A stretch of 64,000 nt of DNA from CAVVEQ01 sp963804865 (GCA_963804865.1 CAWDSH010000001.1:124001-188000), one strand, 5' to 3'. Positions 37,692 through 46,895 are shown, counted from the first letter of the stretch. Program-made: numbers and translations. Notes: generated from the sequence alone by a model not told the origin.

Positions 37692-39716
37692 ATGAGTAAA
37701 GAAACGAAGATAATCGTCTTGATTGCTGTCATTATATTTGCATGTGTTTCCATTTCATTATGTTGTTTATTTGGAATCGGGATTTATGCAGTGACCAGCA
37801 GAATAATCCAATCGACAATGGATATTACACCCACTGAACAAATAGGAGCTATTGCATCGACAATTACACCTGAATCAATTGTCGTAAATGATAATTCTCT
37901 TCAAAACACATTTGATTCTGGCGCTTACGAAACTCTATTAACCCTGGAATCGGAAATCGTTCCCCAAAGAGACATGCGCAACCTGGCGATGAAATTTGGG
38001 AACATGTCGGATCCACAATCTACAGTATCAAAACCACCTCATGCGTATTCGATTGGAGATGAGGAATCTTTTTGGACTCTGAATTATAGCAATAATGAAT
38101 ATATCCAAATTAGAGCCATATTGAGATATGCCACGCCGCATGCATATTATTGGATCCAGGATTCTGTAGATTACGAAAAATCAGATTTAATTCAACTTGC
38201 AGAAACATTTGAATCCAGGATTTACCCGATCAATCGCGAATTTTTTGGTGAGGAGTGGAATCCCGGTGTAGACCTGGATGAGCATATATATATTCTCTAT
38301 GCGAGTGGATTGGGTGAAAATGTGGCTGGAATTTTCCCGACTGAGAACTCATATGTCAAGGAAGTTTTTCCGTATTCCAACGAACATGAAATATTTATGA
38401 TTGATGCGAGCCAGGAATTAAATGATCCTTATACTTATGGAGTGATTGCACATGAATTTCAGCATATGATCCACTGGTATAGGGATCTTAATGAAGACAA
38501 CTGGCTGAATGAAGGAATGGCTGATCTGGCAATATTTCTAAATGGTTATGAAATTGGCGGATTCGATTATTTGTTTGCTGATGATCCAGATATTCAACTA
38601 AATTTTTGGCCTGAAGATTCCTCTGAACAAGATGCACACTATGGTGCTTCTTTTTTATTTGTTGATTACATTCTCGATCGATTTGGTGAAACCGTAACAA
38701 AAGCGATTGTGGCTTCTCCCGAAAATGGATTTGAAAGTATAGATTCCGTATTCAGAGATTTGGAAATTTCAGATCCATTAACTCATGAGATCATGAGTGC
38801 AGACCAGGTATTTTCTGAATGGACAGTTACCAATTATCTCCTAGATCCATATGTAAGTGATGGTAGATATACATATCATAACTATGATCAAGCACCCGCA
38901 GTCTCAGAAACGGAAATATTAGCATGCCCATTATCACAGCAGGATCGCTATGTATCACAATATGGAACAGATTACGTCCGTTTTAAATGCGCTGGCGATT
39001 ACTTATTAAACTTTACCGGACAGAACGAAGTAAAGTTAACCTCATCGGATCCTTATTCTGGAAGTTATGCTTTCTGGTCCAATATTGGGGATGAATCTGA
39101 TATGACTTTGTCGAGGATGTTTGACCTCTCAGGTGTTTCCGGGTCAATAGCTTTTTCGTTTTGGACCGCATATGATATTGAAGATGATTATGACTATCTG
39201 TATTTATTGGCATCCGAAAATGGAAAAGATTGGGAAATTTTGGACACTACTGCATGTACAACCGACAATCCGACTGGCGCGAATTATGGATGTGGTTATA
39301 CCGGAAGTAGCGACGGGTGGATCCTGGAATCAGGTGATCTCACAAAATATGCTGGCAAATCAGTTTATATTCAATTTGAATACATAACCGACGCGGTTGT
39401 GTCCAGGGATGGATTCCTGATCGACGATATTTCGATTCCAGTGATTAATTATTTCGAGGACTTCGAAAACGGAGAGGGTGGGTGGGAAGGTGAGGGTTTT
39501 GTTCGGATTCAAAATAAGATACCTCAGTCATATAGTCTATCAATAATTAGATCGGGTGCAAGAACAGAAGTTGAGCATTTTACAATTACAGGCGCGGAAA
39601 TAATTTCAATGCCTATGACAATATCTCAGGATGAAAAAGTAATTTTGGTTGTGAGTGGATTATCTCGTTACATGCGAACGCCAGCCTTGTATTCTTTTTC
39701 TATTGAGACAAAATGA
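37692..39716 (+). CDS. Membrane-anchored or secreted gluzincin metalloprotease
   Basis: 674 residues. An N-terminal hydrophobic helix (about 8-35) anchors or exports it. HEFQH at 254-258 and the downstream E274 in WLNEGMADL form a zinc site of the HExxH...E type, and the surrounding text resembles M30/hyicolysin and M6-like proteases. Residues about 430-610 contain a jelly-roll region (AFWSNIGDESDMTLSRMFDL, FSFWTAYDIEDDYDYLYL) like the C-terminal MAM-like domain of immune-inhibitor-A proteases. It is the last gene of the polysaccharide locus, 5 bases after the ligase-like gene, and may process surface proteins. Confidence 0.8.
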   Translation: MSKETKIIVLIAVIIFACVSISLCCLFGIGIYAVTSRIIQSTMDITPTEQIGAIASTITPESIVVNDNSLQNTFDSGAYETLLTLESEIVPQRDMRNLAMKFGNMSDPQSTVSKPPHAYSIGDEESFWTLNYSNNEYIQIRAILRYATPHAYYWIQDSVDYEKSDLIQLAETFESRIYPINREFFGEEWNPGVDLDEHIYILYASGLGENVAGIFPTENSYVKEVFPYSNEHEIFMIDASQELNDPYTYGVIAHEFQHMIHWYRDLNEDNWLNEGMADLAIFLNGYEIGGFDYLFADDPDIQLNFWPEDSSEQDAHYGASFLFVDYILDRFGETVTKAIVASPENGFESIDSVFRDLEISDPLTHEIMSADQVFSEWTVTNYLLDPYVSDGRYTYHNYDQAPAVSETEILACPLSQQDRYVSQYGTDYVRFKCAGDYLLNFTGQNEVKLTSSDPYSGSYAFWSNIGDESDMTLSRMFDLSGVSGSIAFSFWTAYDIEDDYDYLYLLASENGKDWEILDTTACTTDNPTGANYGCGYTGSSDGWILESGDLTKYAGKSVYIQFEYITDAVVSRDGFLIDDISIPVINYFEDFENGEGGWEGEGFVRIQNKIPQSYSLSIIRSGARTEVEHFTITGAEIISMPMTISQDEKVILVVSGLSRYMRTPALYSFSIETK

Positions 39717-39717
39717 A

Positions 39718-39746
39718 GGGAGATTGGTTGTTATTCCCAATCTCCC
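39718..39746. terminator. Hairpin between convergent metalloprotease and YtxH genes
   Basis: A perfect 10-bp stem GGGAGATTGG / CCAATCTCCC with a 9-base loop. On the minus strand it is followed by TTCATTTTGTC; on the plus strand no T run follows. It probably ends both transcripts, best for the leftward one. Confidence 0.6.
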
Positions 39747-39770
39747 ATGGTCCCCAAATATTGAGTGATA

Positions 39771-39983
39771 TTATCCTTGACGCAGACGATTTAGTTTCTC
39801 TTGTAGTTCAATTCGCTTTTCACCCGCCGCAGTGTCGAATTCAACCTTTATATTGTCGACAAAAGTAAGAATTCGTGACTGCATTTCCTTGCCTTTGAAG
39901 GGGGTAAAAAGCAGCACTAAAATACTGCCAAGAGCAGCGCCAAAGGCAGCTCCGATAACGAATTTAAAAAACTTGTTCATCAT
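39771..39983 (-). CDS. Small YtxH-domain protein
   Basis: 70 residues. A single N-terminal membrane helix with small-residue packing (FVIGAAFGAALGSILVLLF) is followed by TPFKGKEMQSRI and a charged helix, the pattern of YtxH/gas-vesicle-like stress proteins. GAGGAGGAA lies directly before ATGATG, and a minus-strand TATAAT stands about 25 bases upstream, so it is well supported as a real gene. Its role is unknown; relatives are general-stress proteins. Confidence 0.8.
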   Translation of the reverse strand: MMNKFFKFVIGAAFGAALGSILVLLFTPFKGKEMQSRILTFVDNIKVEFDTAAGEKRIELQEKLNRLRQG

Positions 39984-40043
39984 TTCCTCCTCAGAATTCT
40001 GAGATGAGATTATTATAAAAGGTATAAATGGATTTTGAAAGCA

Positions 40044-41066
40044 TTAATCAAGCTTATTCCCAATCTTAAGATGAATGAATAACAGCGGAGCAAGAGCAGA
40101 AATCCACAGTCCGACCAAGGCGTATCGAATATATCTTAGTAGATAGCCAAGAATATCCTCGCTTCTTGGAAATATAAGACCAAGTCCATACCAGAAAAAT
40201 AACACACCGGCAATACCGATAAGATAACAGAGCAGTAATTTCCCTTGATGGCCTGTGACTTTATATCCTCCCCTGGCCTTCAACCAAGAAATTCCGGCAA
40301 GCATTCCAAAAAGCAATCCAGAAATTGAATAAAGGCCTGATGGATCCCAAGGAGTAATCTGGCTATCTGGATCTGCCCTCAGGGCATTTGTGATCCATCC
40401 TGGTGGAATTTGCCATGAACTGTTAGTTGAAATGACCAATAAGCCGATCGAAAGAAAAACAATAGGAATAATAATTGAAAGAATGACTTGAAACAGAAGT
40501 GGTTTGGAAAACCAAAAACGACTGACCCTTTTTTCAAGTTTGATGATGATAAATAGGAGCATCGATCCCAGGATCCATCCTCCTATGACATCGCTGAGAA
40601 AATGAACTCCCAGGTAAAGACGAGAAAAACCTATCAATAAAATAATCAAAATAAATAGCCATTTCATCCAATTTTTTCGTGCATCAAGCGCAATTCTGCC
40701 CCATACCACCGTAGCTGTTTGTGCGTGATTGGACGGGAAACCGAAAGATGTCTCATTGCCATACGGCACGATGGATTGATCAAGCCAATAGGGGCGGGTT
40801 CCATGGAATAATGTTTTAAGGTATCCGTTAATATTATTGCTAATAAGCAATGCAAACGCGACCCGGACCCCAAGCGCTGGATCAATGCACCAATAAAGTG
40901 CAGACATAACAAGGAGGAAGAACTCCTCCTGACCCATAAATGAGAAAAAGCGCATCGGAACCTCTAGCCAATTCCCGAGGTTCTGAATTACCAAAATAAT
41001 TGGAATTTCGAATGGCCAAAGATTAATCACTATCGTTCTCCAGATTGACTGATATATCATTTTCAT
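40044..41066 (-). CDS. PAP2-family membrane phosphatase
   Basis: 340 residues from the chosen ATG. The three phosphatase motifs are complete: KTLFHGTRP, PSNHAQTA and SRLYLGVHFLSDVIGG. About eight membrane helices are present, with extra ones in the C-terminal third. It probably dephosphorylates a lipid phosphate such as undecaprenyl diphosphate. The frame extends to 41120, but that would run 40 bases into the divergent transglutaminase gene, so an ATG at 41066 (or 41060) is preferred. The divergent gene's promoter then lies inside this gene's 5' end. Confidence 0.85.
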   Translation of the reverse strand: MKMIYQSIWRTIVINLWPFEIPIILVIQNLGNWLEVPMRFFSFMGQEEFFLLVMSALYWCIDPALGVRVAFALLISNNINGYLKTLFHGTRPYWLDQSIVPYGNETSFGFPSNHAQTATVVWGRIALDARKNWMKWLFILIILLIGFSRLYLGVHFLSDVIGGWILGSMLLFIIIKLEKRVSRFWFSKPLLFQVILSIIIPIVFLSIGLLVISTNSSWQIPPGWITNALRADPDSQITPWDPSGLYSISGLLFGMLAGISWLKARGGYKVTGHQGKLLLCYLIGIAGVLFFWYGLGLIFPRSEDILGYLLRYIRYALVGLWISALAPLLFIHLKIGNKLD

Positions 41067-41074
41067 TGTACACT
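41045..41074 (+). promoter_or_regulatory. Promoter of the transglutaminase gene, leaderless geometry
   Basis: TTGACT (41045-41050), an 18-base spacer and TACACT (41069-41074) are followed by six bases and the ATG at 41081. It overlaps the 5' end of the divergent PAP2 gene. Confidence 0.5.
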
Positions 41075-41080
41075 CGAAAC

Positions 41081-43411
41081 ATGGTGGATTCAAGACGTCG
41101 CTATTGGAATAGCGCTTCAATTATTTATTTGTTTACCATGATGTGGGTCCTGGTTATTTATTTCCAATCATCCAAATGGGCTGAACATCTAGCAATCACA
41201 AATTCATTTTTATTTTTCGCGATTGGTATGGGATTGTTACTCGGAATGAGTCAATATACGAAATTAACGCCATTATTGATAGGAACGGCATTGATTTTAT
41301 TTTTTATACCCATATTATTAATTTTTTCCTTCGATATCAATCAAGGCCTATGGGGGAGCTTATATTCGCTTTTTCACAGATTGGGGATTTCTCTCAGCCA
41401 ATTTTATTCTTCAGAACCACTAACTTATCAAACAGTATTCTTACTCATTTCAACATTATTTACCTGGCTACTGGGATTTATAGGATCATTTAAATTAGTC
41501 AGGGACAATAATCCATGGTATGCAATATTCTCAGCTTCGCTACTTTTGATCATTATTGATTCATTCCTAGAACCAGAGAAACGGAGCGTTTTTCTTACCG
41601 GGTGCTTCATCTTCTTTTCATTACTCTTAATCTTTCAGGTATTCTCAGAGCGTAAAAAAGTTGAATGGTTAAAACAGAGTATTTCGATCGATTCGGAAAA
41701 GGGATTACAGGTAAATAATTCACTAATATTCACGATTGTATTTCTAACACTTTTTGTTTGGAACTTACCTGTTGTCATAAAATCTTTATCTCCAGCCACA
41801 GAAGAGAACCGTGAATTGACCGAATTGATAAAAACTATTAGAGATCGATTTCAAGATGCGACTGCCCCCTTACGTGGAGAAAATGAGCAACAGATTTATG
41901 GATTTGGTAATACCCTTGCTCTCGGTTTTTCAACTTCACAAGATCAAGAGCTCCTCTTCAGAGTTAATAGTACAAAAACCCTTCCTATTGGCACCCATTT
42001 CTATTGGCGAACTTGGATTTACGATTACTATGATGAGAATCTATGGTCGTCTCAGGCAACTGCAGTTAAAACCATAAGACCTAATGAAGTGATCGAACTT
42101 GCGAATGATTTGAGTGATCAAAAGCTTGCCAGCTTGAGAGTCTTTATTTATGAACCCCTTGGAGTTTTTATCAGTGGGGGGATTCCTCACTCAATAAATT
42201 CCCGCGGGGAATTGTATTATTCCTCGTTGGAAGGCGATCAAATTGATATTCATTCATTGGTACCATTAGTAACTTTGAAGAATGGCGACGATTTCCTAAT
42301 AGAATCGTGGATTGCAGTACCAACCCAAGAGGATCTCATAAATGCAGGAACGAATTATCCTGATTGGGTGAGAGAAAAATACCTTCAATTACCAGAAAAT
42401 CTACCAGAGCGCATCCGCAGCCTGGCAAAAGATATAACCCAGGAATACGAAACAACATTCGAGAAAGTAACAGCGATTACAAATTACCTTCGGAACAATA
42501 TCACCTACAGGGATTCGGTAATATCCCCCCCCGTGAATGAAGATTTGATCGAATGGTTCTTATTCGAATATAAACAGGGATTCTGTAATTATTTTGCAAC
42601 AGCAGAGGTGCTCTTATTAAGATCGATTGGTATTCCTGCCCGTCTGGCAAATGGATATGCAGAAGGTGAGGTTTTACCAGATGGGCAATCTTTTCTAGTT
42701 CGAAGCATTAATGCTCATGCCTGGCCGGAGGTCTATTTTCCCGGATTTGGTTGGATCCAATTTGAGCCAACTTCAAATCTACCTCAACAAGTTTTTGAGA
42801 AGGAGCCAAATATTGTCATAATGGAGACAGTTCAAGTTCCTACCATCAAACCCCTGGGCATGGACGGTGAATTAAAAGAAGAACCCAAGGATGACCAGCT
42901 CCCTCTCGATAATCCTATTTCGAAAACTCAAACTATTGATCAAGAAAAACACAATTATCTAATTATTATCGTTGTCATATTAAGTGCTGGAACGATTATT
43001 TGGATTAGGCAGAGAAAGGACTCACGGCATCCATTGCGATTTGCACGATTCATTAAAAATGGGATTGTTAAGATGAATCTCCCAGTCCCAAGTTGGATCA
43101 ATCGGTGGATTTTTTTTAGTGAACTTTCTCCGATGGAAAGATCATTTCGAAGCCTTCTAAAATATTGGAGGTTTTTGGGGTATCCGGAAATATCGAATGG
43201 AACGCCAAAGGAACAATTAACCAATTTCGCTAAGATGGTTCCAAGTTTAAAGGATGCCAGTCATGCTTTTTTAGAAGAATATGAAAAGGCTACTTATAGT
43301 AATCATCAATCCGATATGACGAAAGCTCGAAATGCGGCCAGCGAAATCAGAAGCAAAATATTCATTAATAAAATGTCCAATTTTGTATTCCTTAAAAAGG
43401 ATTCGGATTAA
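41081..43411 (+). CDS. TgpA-like membrane transglutaminase-family protein
   Basis: 776 residues. Five or six N-terminal helices (to about 230) resemble the TgpA N-terminal region. The external part ends in a transglutaminase core: the catalytic Cys in QGFCNYFATAEVLLLRSIGIP, the His in NAHAWPEVYF and the acidic end FGWIQFEPT. One more helix lies near 625-645, then a cytosolic DUF4129-like tail. Homologues are membrane proteins of peptidoglycan- or protein-modifying systems. An in-frame ATG at 41045 is out-competed by the leaderless promoter. A cyclase gene follows 22 bases on. Confidence 0.88.
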   Translation: MVDSRRRYWNSASIIYLFTMMWVLVIYFQSSKWAEHLAITNSFLFFAIGMGLLLGMSQYTKLTPLLIGTALILFFIPILLIFSFDINQGLWGSLYSLFHRLGISLSQFYSSEPLTYQTVFLLISTLFTWLLGFIGSFKLVRDNNPWYAIFSASLLLIIIDSFLEPEKRSVFLTGCFIFFSLLLIFQVFSERKKVEWLKQSISIDSEKGLQVNNSLIFTIVFLTLFVWNLPVVIKSLSPATEENRELTELIKTIRDRFQDATAPLRGENEQQIYGFGNTLALGFSTSQDQELLFRVNSTKTLPIGTHFYWRTWIYDYYDENLWSSQATAVKTIRPNEVIELANDLSDQKLASLRVFIYEPLGVFISGGIPHSINSRGELYYSSLEGDQIDIHSLVPLVTLKNGDDFLIESWIAVPTQEDLINAGTNYPDWVREKYLQLPENLPERIRSLAKDITQEYETTFEKVTAITNYLRNNITYRDSVISPPVNEDLIEWFLFEYKQGFCNYFATAEVLLLRSIGIPARLANGYAEGEVLPDGQSFLVRSINAHAWPEVYFPGFGWIQFEPTSNLPQQVFEKEPNIVIMETVQVPTIKPLGMDGELKEEPKDDQLPLDNPISKTQTIDQEKHNYLIIIVVILSAGTIIWIRQRKDSRHPLRFARFIKNGIVKMNLPVPSWINRWIFFSELSPMERSFRSLLKYWRFLGYPEISNGTPKEQLTNFAKMVPSLKDASHAFLEEYEKATYSNHQSDMTKARNAASEIRSKIFINKMSNFVFLKKDSD

Positions 43412-43433
43412 AGGGAATTGAGGAATTCTAATC

Positions 43434-45149
43434 ATGGCTGAAACCACCTCTCCTACATATGCCGGACTTGAACAGAAGCTTGAATATATGCAGGCTCTTA
43501 TCAATGGGATGAAGGCAAAAATTGCGACTGAAGAAACCAGATACCCTTCATTAATTTCGGAAGGAATTCTGCAAATAAGTGTTGAAGTTGAATCGATCCG
43601 AAAGGTGATCAAAACCCAGGAAGATGAAAGGCGAAGTTTGCGAGCTCTTTCTCAGATTGGACAAGTGGTCAATTCTTCTCTCGAGCTTGATATTGTCCTT
43701 CAGATCGTGATGGATACAATCATCAGACTCACCAAAGCCGAGCGAGGATTCTTAATGCTTCGCGACAAAAGAGGTGTTTTAGCCACAAAGATCGCTCGAA
43801 ATTGGGAACAAGAGTCACTTCCAGATCAACAATCTACGTTCAGCACAACAGTTGTCAACGAGGTTGTTAACAGTGGAAAACCACTCCTGACAACGAATGC
43901 CCAACAAGACCCCCGATTTATCGGGCAGGAGAGTGTGATTGCATTTAACCTTCGGTCAATCATGTGCGTTCCTCTGAAAATCAAGAGCGATATCACTGGC
44001 GTCATTTACACAGATAATCGGATAAAAACGGGTCTTTTTTCCACAAAAGATCTTGATCTGTTATCAGGCTTTGCCAATCAGGCCGCATTTGCCATTGAGA
44101 ATGCAAGATTGTTCGAATCCGTCAGGAATTCTCTATCTGAAGTGATTGAATTAAAAAGCCTGATGGATAATGTTTTTGCATCAATTGCTTCAGGTGTAAT
44201 CACCACGGATACAGAAGAGAATGTTCTTATATGCAATAAATCTGCTGAAGCGATATTGGGAAAATCATCCGAGGAATTGATTGGTAAGAATTTAAATAAA
44301 TCGATACCTTCGCTATCTTCGATGATCAAGCCACAAATGGAAGAAGTCAGCAGATCAAATAATCCAGTTTTAGGGTTGGAAATTAGCCCACGACTTCCCC
44401 CACGAGGTCAGGTTGATCTCCGTTTAAGTCTGACCCCTCTTAAGGATGGAGATCAAAAAACCCAGGGCACAGCGATCGTCATCGATGACCTTACAGAGCG
44501 AAAATGGCTGGAGGCAAAACGGAGGTTATTTGAGAGAATGGTTTCTCCAGCAGTCATCGACCAAATAGATCCGAATGGATTGCAACTGGGTGGCAAGCGA
44601 TCTGAAATAAGTGTCCTGTTTGCAGATATTCGAGGTTTCACAGCGTTAAGTGAATCGACACTGCCGGAAGAACTGGTCGGTATTTTAAATCAATATTTGG
44701 CTGCTGCTGCTGAAGCCATTCTCTCTGAAGGTGGAACCATCGATAAATTTCTTGGTGATGCAGTGATGGCTTGGTTCAATGCTCCCATTCCTCAAATCGA
44801 CCATATTATCCGTTCTGTAAGAGCCGGAATTGCGATTCGTTCAGCAGTTGAGGTGCTGCATCATAATTTACCTGACGAATTTCAACTTTCATTTGGAATT
44901 GGCATCCACACGGGTGAAGCTTTATTGGGATTGGTAGGAACTGAGAAACGCATGGATTACACTGCGATTGGAGATTGTGTGAATACTGCCAAGCGCATTC
45001 AAGAAAACGCCATTGGCAATAGTATTTACCTCAGTCAAGCGGTTTATGAAGCTCTTTCGAGTCAAATTAATGTAAAACCTGTCGAATCAATATGGGCTAA
45101 AGGAAAAAAAGATAAAATACCGGTATTTGAGTTAATTGGATTGAAATGA
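43434..45149 (+). CDS. GAF-PAS class III adenylate/guanylate cyclase
   Basis: 571 residues. A short N-terminal coiled coil is followed by a GAF domain (about 70-225), a PAS domain (about 240-355) and a class III cyclase domain (about 385-530). The catalytic residues are present: metal-binding Asp in VLFADIRGF and FLGDAVMAWF, and the Asn/Arg of CVNTAKRIQE. It should make cAMP (or cGMP) in the cytosol in response to a GAF or PAS ligand. It appears to form an operon with the transglutaminase gene. The nucleotide choice is not certain from sequence. Confidence 0.92.
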   Translation: MAETTSPTYAGLEQKLEYMQALINGMKAKIATEETRYPSLISEGILQISVEVESIRKVIKTQEDERRSLRALSQIGQVVNSSLELDIVLQIVMDTIIRLTKAERGFLMLRDKRGVLATKIARNWEQESLPDQQSTFSTTVVNEVVNSGKPLLTTNAQQDPRFIGQESVIAFNLRSIMCVPLKIKSDITGVIYTDNRIKTGLFSTKDLDLLSGFANQAAFAIENARLFESVRNSLSEVIELKSLMDNVFASIASGVITTDTEENVLICNKSAEAILGKSSEELIGKNLNKSIPSLSSMIKPQMEEVSRSNNPVLGLEISPRLPPRGQVDLRLSLTPLKDGDQKTQGTAIVIDDLTERKWLEAKRRLFERMVSPAVIDQIDPNGLQLGGKRSEISVLFADIRGFTALSESTLPEELVGILNQYLAAAAEAILSEGGTIDKFLGDAVMAWFNAPIPQIDHIIRSVRAGIAIRSAVEVLHHNLPDEFQLSFGIGIHTGEALLGLVGTEKRMDYTAIGDCVNTAKRIQENAIGNSIYLSQAVYEALSSQINVKPVESIWAKGKKDKIPVFELIGLK

Positions 45150-45154
45150 CATCT

Positions 45155-46174
45155 TTAAATCCTCCGGATATTCCCTTTCACCTCATTCAACCTTGCTGTT
45201 GCTAATCCATCCATTGCCTTCAACGGATGGATTATTCCAATTCCGTCCATAACCATCGATGCAGAAACGGAACCATAAACAGCTGCTTCAAGTGGATCGA
45301 AATTCCGGCAGTAACCTGCCAAGAAACCCCCACAATATGCATCCGCTATCCCTGTGGGATTAATTAATTTTGCTGGGTATGCTGGGATATGCCAACGTTT
45401 CTTTTCTAAAGCATCGTAAACCAATTGACCCATCTGTCCCTGATTAATCACAACAATCTCGTTTCCGATGGAGGCAAAATTTTCTATCATGTCCCACAGA
45501 TCAGCTTTCGGATTCATGTATAGATTCCGAAGTTGATTTTCTTTAATGGTACTAATTGTATAACCATGGATGATGCTAGAAAGTTTATGAAATTGATTTT
45601 TATGGATAAGATCGTCAGCAGGTTCGATGGAAGTTGTTTTTATTAGTGTCTTTTTTAGAGCAGACGACCAGAAAGTTAATGTGGATAAAGGAAGTGCACA
45701 AATATGCACGGCGATTGCATCCTTATAAGAATCGGGAAGAGGCAATCTTTGTTTATTCTTAAAAGAGAGAGCGGATTTTTGTTTGTCTGTATCATCATAT
45801 CCAATTAAACCGATTGGATAATTTTGATCGTGTCGGGAATAATAACCGGCGGGAGAGTCATTCCTGGATTTTCCTCGCGGATTAGGTGAGTGGAACTCTC
45901 GTAAATCCATATTCCCGGGATGAACCCTGATCCCCACTATATCTATTCCATATTGACCAAGTGCCCTTAGTTCTTGGAGCGAGTAATTCTCACCAACCTG
46001 ACTGATAATACCGATGCCCTTTTCCCATATGGCGATTCCCACTGCCGCAAATAAAGCGCTACCCCCGGGAATATCATTCACCGGCTTCCCTTTATATGGA
46101 ATGACATAGTCCCTGGTGATTTTTCCAAAAACCAAATACTTTATTTCGTGGGTGTAAATGTGATTAAATGGCAT
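45155..46174 (-). CDS. PfkB-family carbohydrate kinase-like protein
   Basis: 339 residues from the ATG at 46174. The N-terminal region VNDIPGGSALFAAVGIAIW is the PfkB substrate side (GG box), and the C-terminal signature reads NPTGIADAYCGGFLAGY. Family members usually have DTxGAGDxF, so the anion-hole GAG is GIA here while the catalytic Asp is kept. The middle domain is diverged. It probably phosphorylates a sugar or nucleoside, but altered activity is possible. The frame opens at 46204; that extension would include a terminator hairpin, which argues for the later start. Confidence 0.75.
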   Translation of the reverse strand: MPFNHIYTHEIKYLVFGKITRDYVIPYKGKPVNDIPGGSALFAAVGIAIWEKGIGIISQVGENYSLQELRALGQYGIDIVGIRVHPGNMDLREFHSPNPRGKSRNDSPAGYYSRHDQNYPIGLIGYDDTDKQKSALSFKNKQRLPLPDSYKDAIAVHICALPLSTLTFWSSALKKTLIKTTSIEPADDLIHKNQFHKLSSIIHGYTISTIKENQLRNLYMNPKADLWDMIENFASIGNEIVVINQGQMGQLVYDALEKKRWHIPAYPAKLINPTGIADAYCGGFLAGYCRNFDPLEAAVYGSVSASMVMDGIGIIHPLKAMDGLATARLNEVKGNIRRI

Positions 46175-46181
46175 TACAAAG

Positions 46182-46211
46182 AAAAACCTGCCTAAAAAAA
46201 TCAAGGCAGGT
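46182..46211 (-). terminator. Terminator after the small membrane-protein genes
   Basis: On the minus strand ACCTGCC and GGCAGGT form a 7-bp stem with a T-rich loop, followed by TTTTTC. It separates the two small genes from the PfkB gene. Confidence 0.75.
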
Positions 46212-46230
46212 GTGATGTTTAAGCGTTATT

Positions 46231-46431
46231 TTAGCTTCCGCTACCAAGATCAGCAATTGAACGAAGAACATTTAGGAGGCTCATTCCTACTTTCACTCCC
46301 TGATTTGTGTTTATCTTGGGCTCCACCTGATCAGTCTCAGCCCTTCGAATGAATAGAAATGCCGCTAAAATGCCCAGCAGTAAACCGGCAACACTTCCAA
46401 TAATATAAGTTTTTGTTTTCCAGGATCTCAT
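46231..46431 (-). CDS. Small single-pass membrane protein, unknown function
   Basis: 66 residues. A basic start (RSWKTKTY) is followed by one membrane helix (IIGSVAGLLLGILAAFLFI), then RRAE and a mostly polar tail. AAGAGG stands before the ATG. It is 15 bases downstream of the 137-residue membrane protein gene, and a terminator closes the pair. I do not recognise the family; the glycine-rich helix recalls YtxH-like proteins. The two genes may act together at the membrane. Confidence 0.65.
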   Translation of the reverse strand: MRSWKTKTYIIGSVAGLLLGILAAFLFIRRAETDQVEPKINTNQGVKVGMSLLNVLRSIADLGSGS

Positions 46432-46446
46432 GGATACCTCTTTCCT

Positions 46447-46860
46447 TCAGTTTGATTCCCTTTTGATCAAAGCAGCAATTACTCCACCAATACCGGCAAA
46501 AATTTGTTTGACCTGAAAAAATCCAAAGACAGACTGATCTGAAAATCCTAATATTTTTTGGAAGCTATCATTAGAAAATTCCCTTGCTCTTGAAAAAATT
46601 GGGATCAATTTTGTTGAAATTTTTTTGGAAAGAAAAATCATTCCAATTAGAATTACCAATTCCACAGATGCCATCAGGAAGAATATACTCGAGAGAAGAA
46701 TTAATGCAATATCCGCCCATTGGCTCCATCGTTCCTCTTGAGCTGATGTGGAAAATGCAAAAACCAACATTGAGACCATAGCCAGAATCCCAACAACGAT
46801 TGGCAGCCAAATAGTAAGGTTTGGATCTACCTTCTTCAGGAGGGGATCTTGTTTATTCAT
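46447..46860 (-). CDS. Small two-span membrane protein, unknown function
   Basis: 137 residues. Two clear membrane helices lie near 17-36 (WLPIVVGILAMVSMLVFAF) and 48-75 (ALILLSSIFFLMASVELVIL), with a Lys-rich, partly amphipathic cytosolic or external tail that ends in another hydrophobic stretch (IFAGIGGVIAALI). I do not recognise the family. The ATG at 46860 stands 6 bases after a TAAAAT box and lacks a ribosome site. It forms a two-gene unit with the 66-residue protein, located between a sugar kinase and the dTDP-sugar operon. Confidence 0.65.
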   Translation of the reverse strand: MNKQDPLLKKVDPNLTIWLPIVVGILAMVSMLVFAFSTSAQEERWSQWADIALILLSSIFFLMASVELVILIGMIFLSKKISTKLIPIFSRAREFSNDSFQKILGFSDQSVFGFFQVKQIFAGIGGVIAALIKRESN

Positions 46861-46866
46861 ATTCTG

Positions 46867-46872
46867 ATTTTA
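46867..46872 (-). promoter_or_regulatory. -10 box of the small membrane-protein pair, leaderless geometry
   Basis: On the minus strand TAAAAT is followed by CAGAAT and the ATG at 46860. The -35 region is weak. Confidence 0.4.
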
Positions 46873-46895
46873 GCACTACTTTAATCACCACGTCC

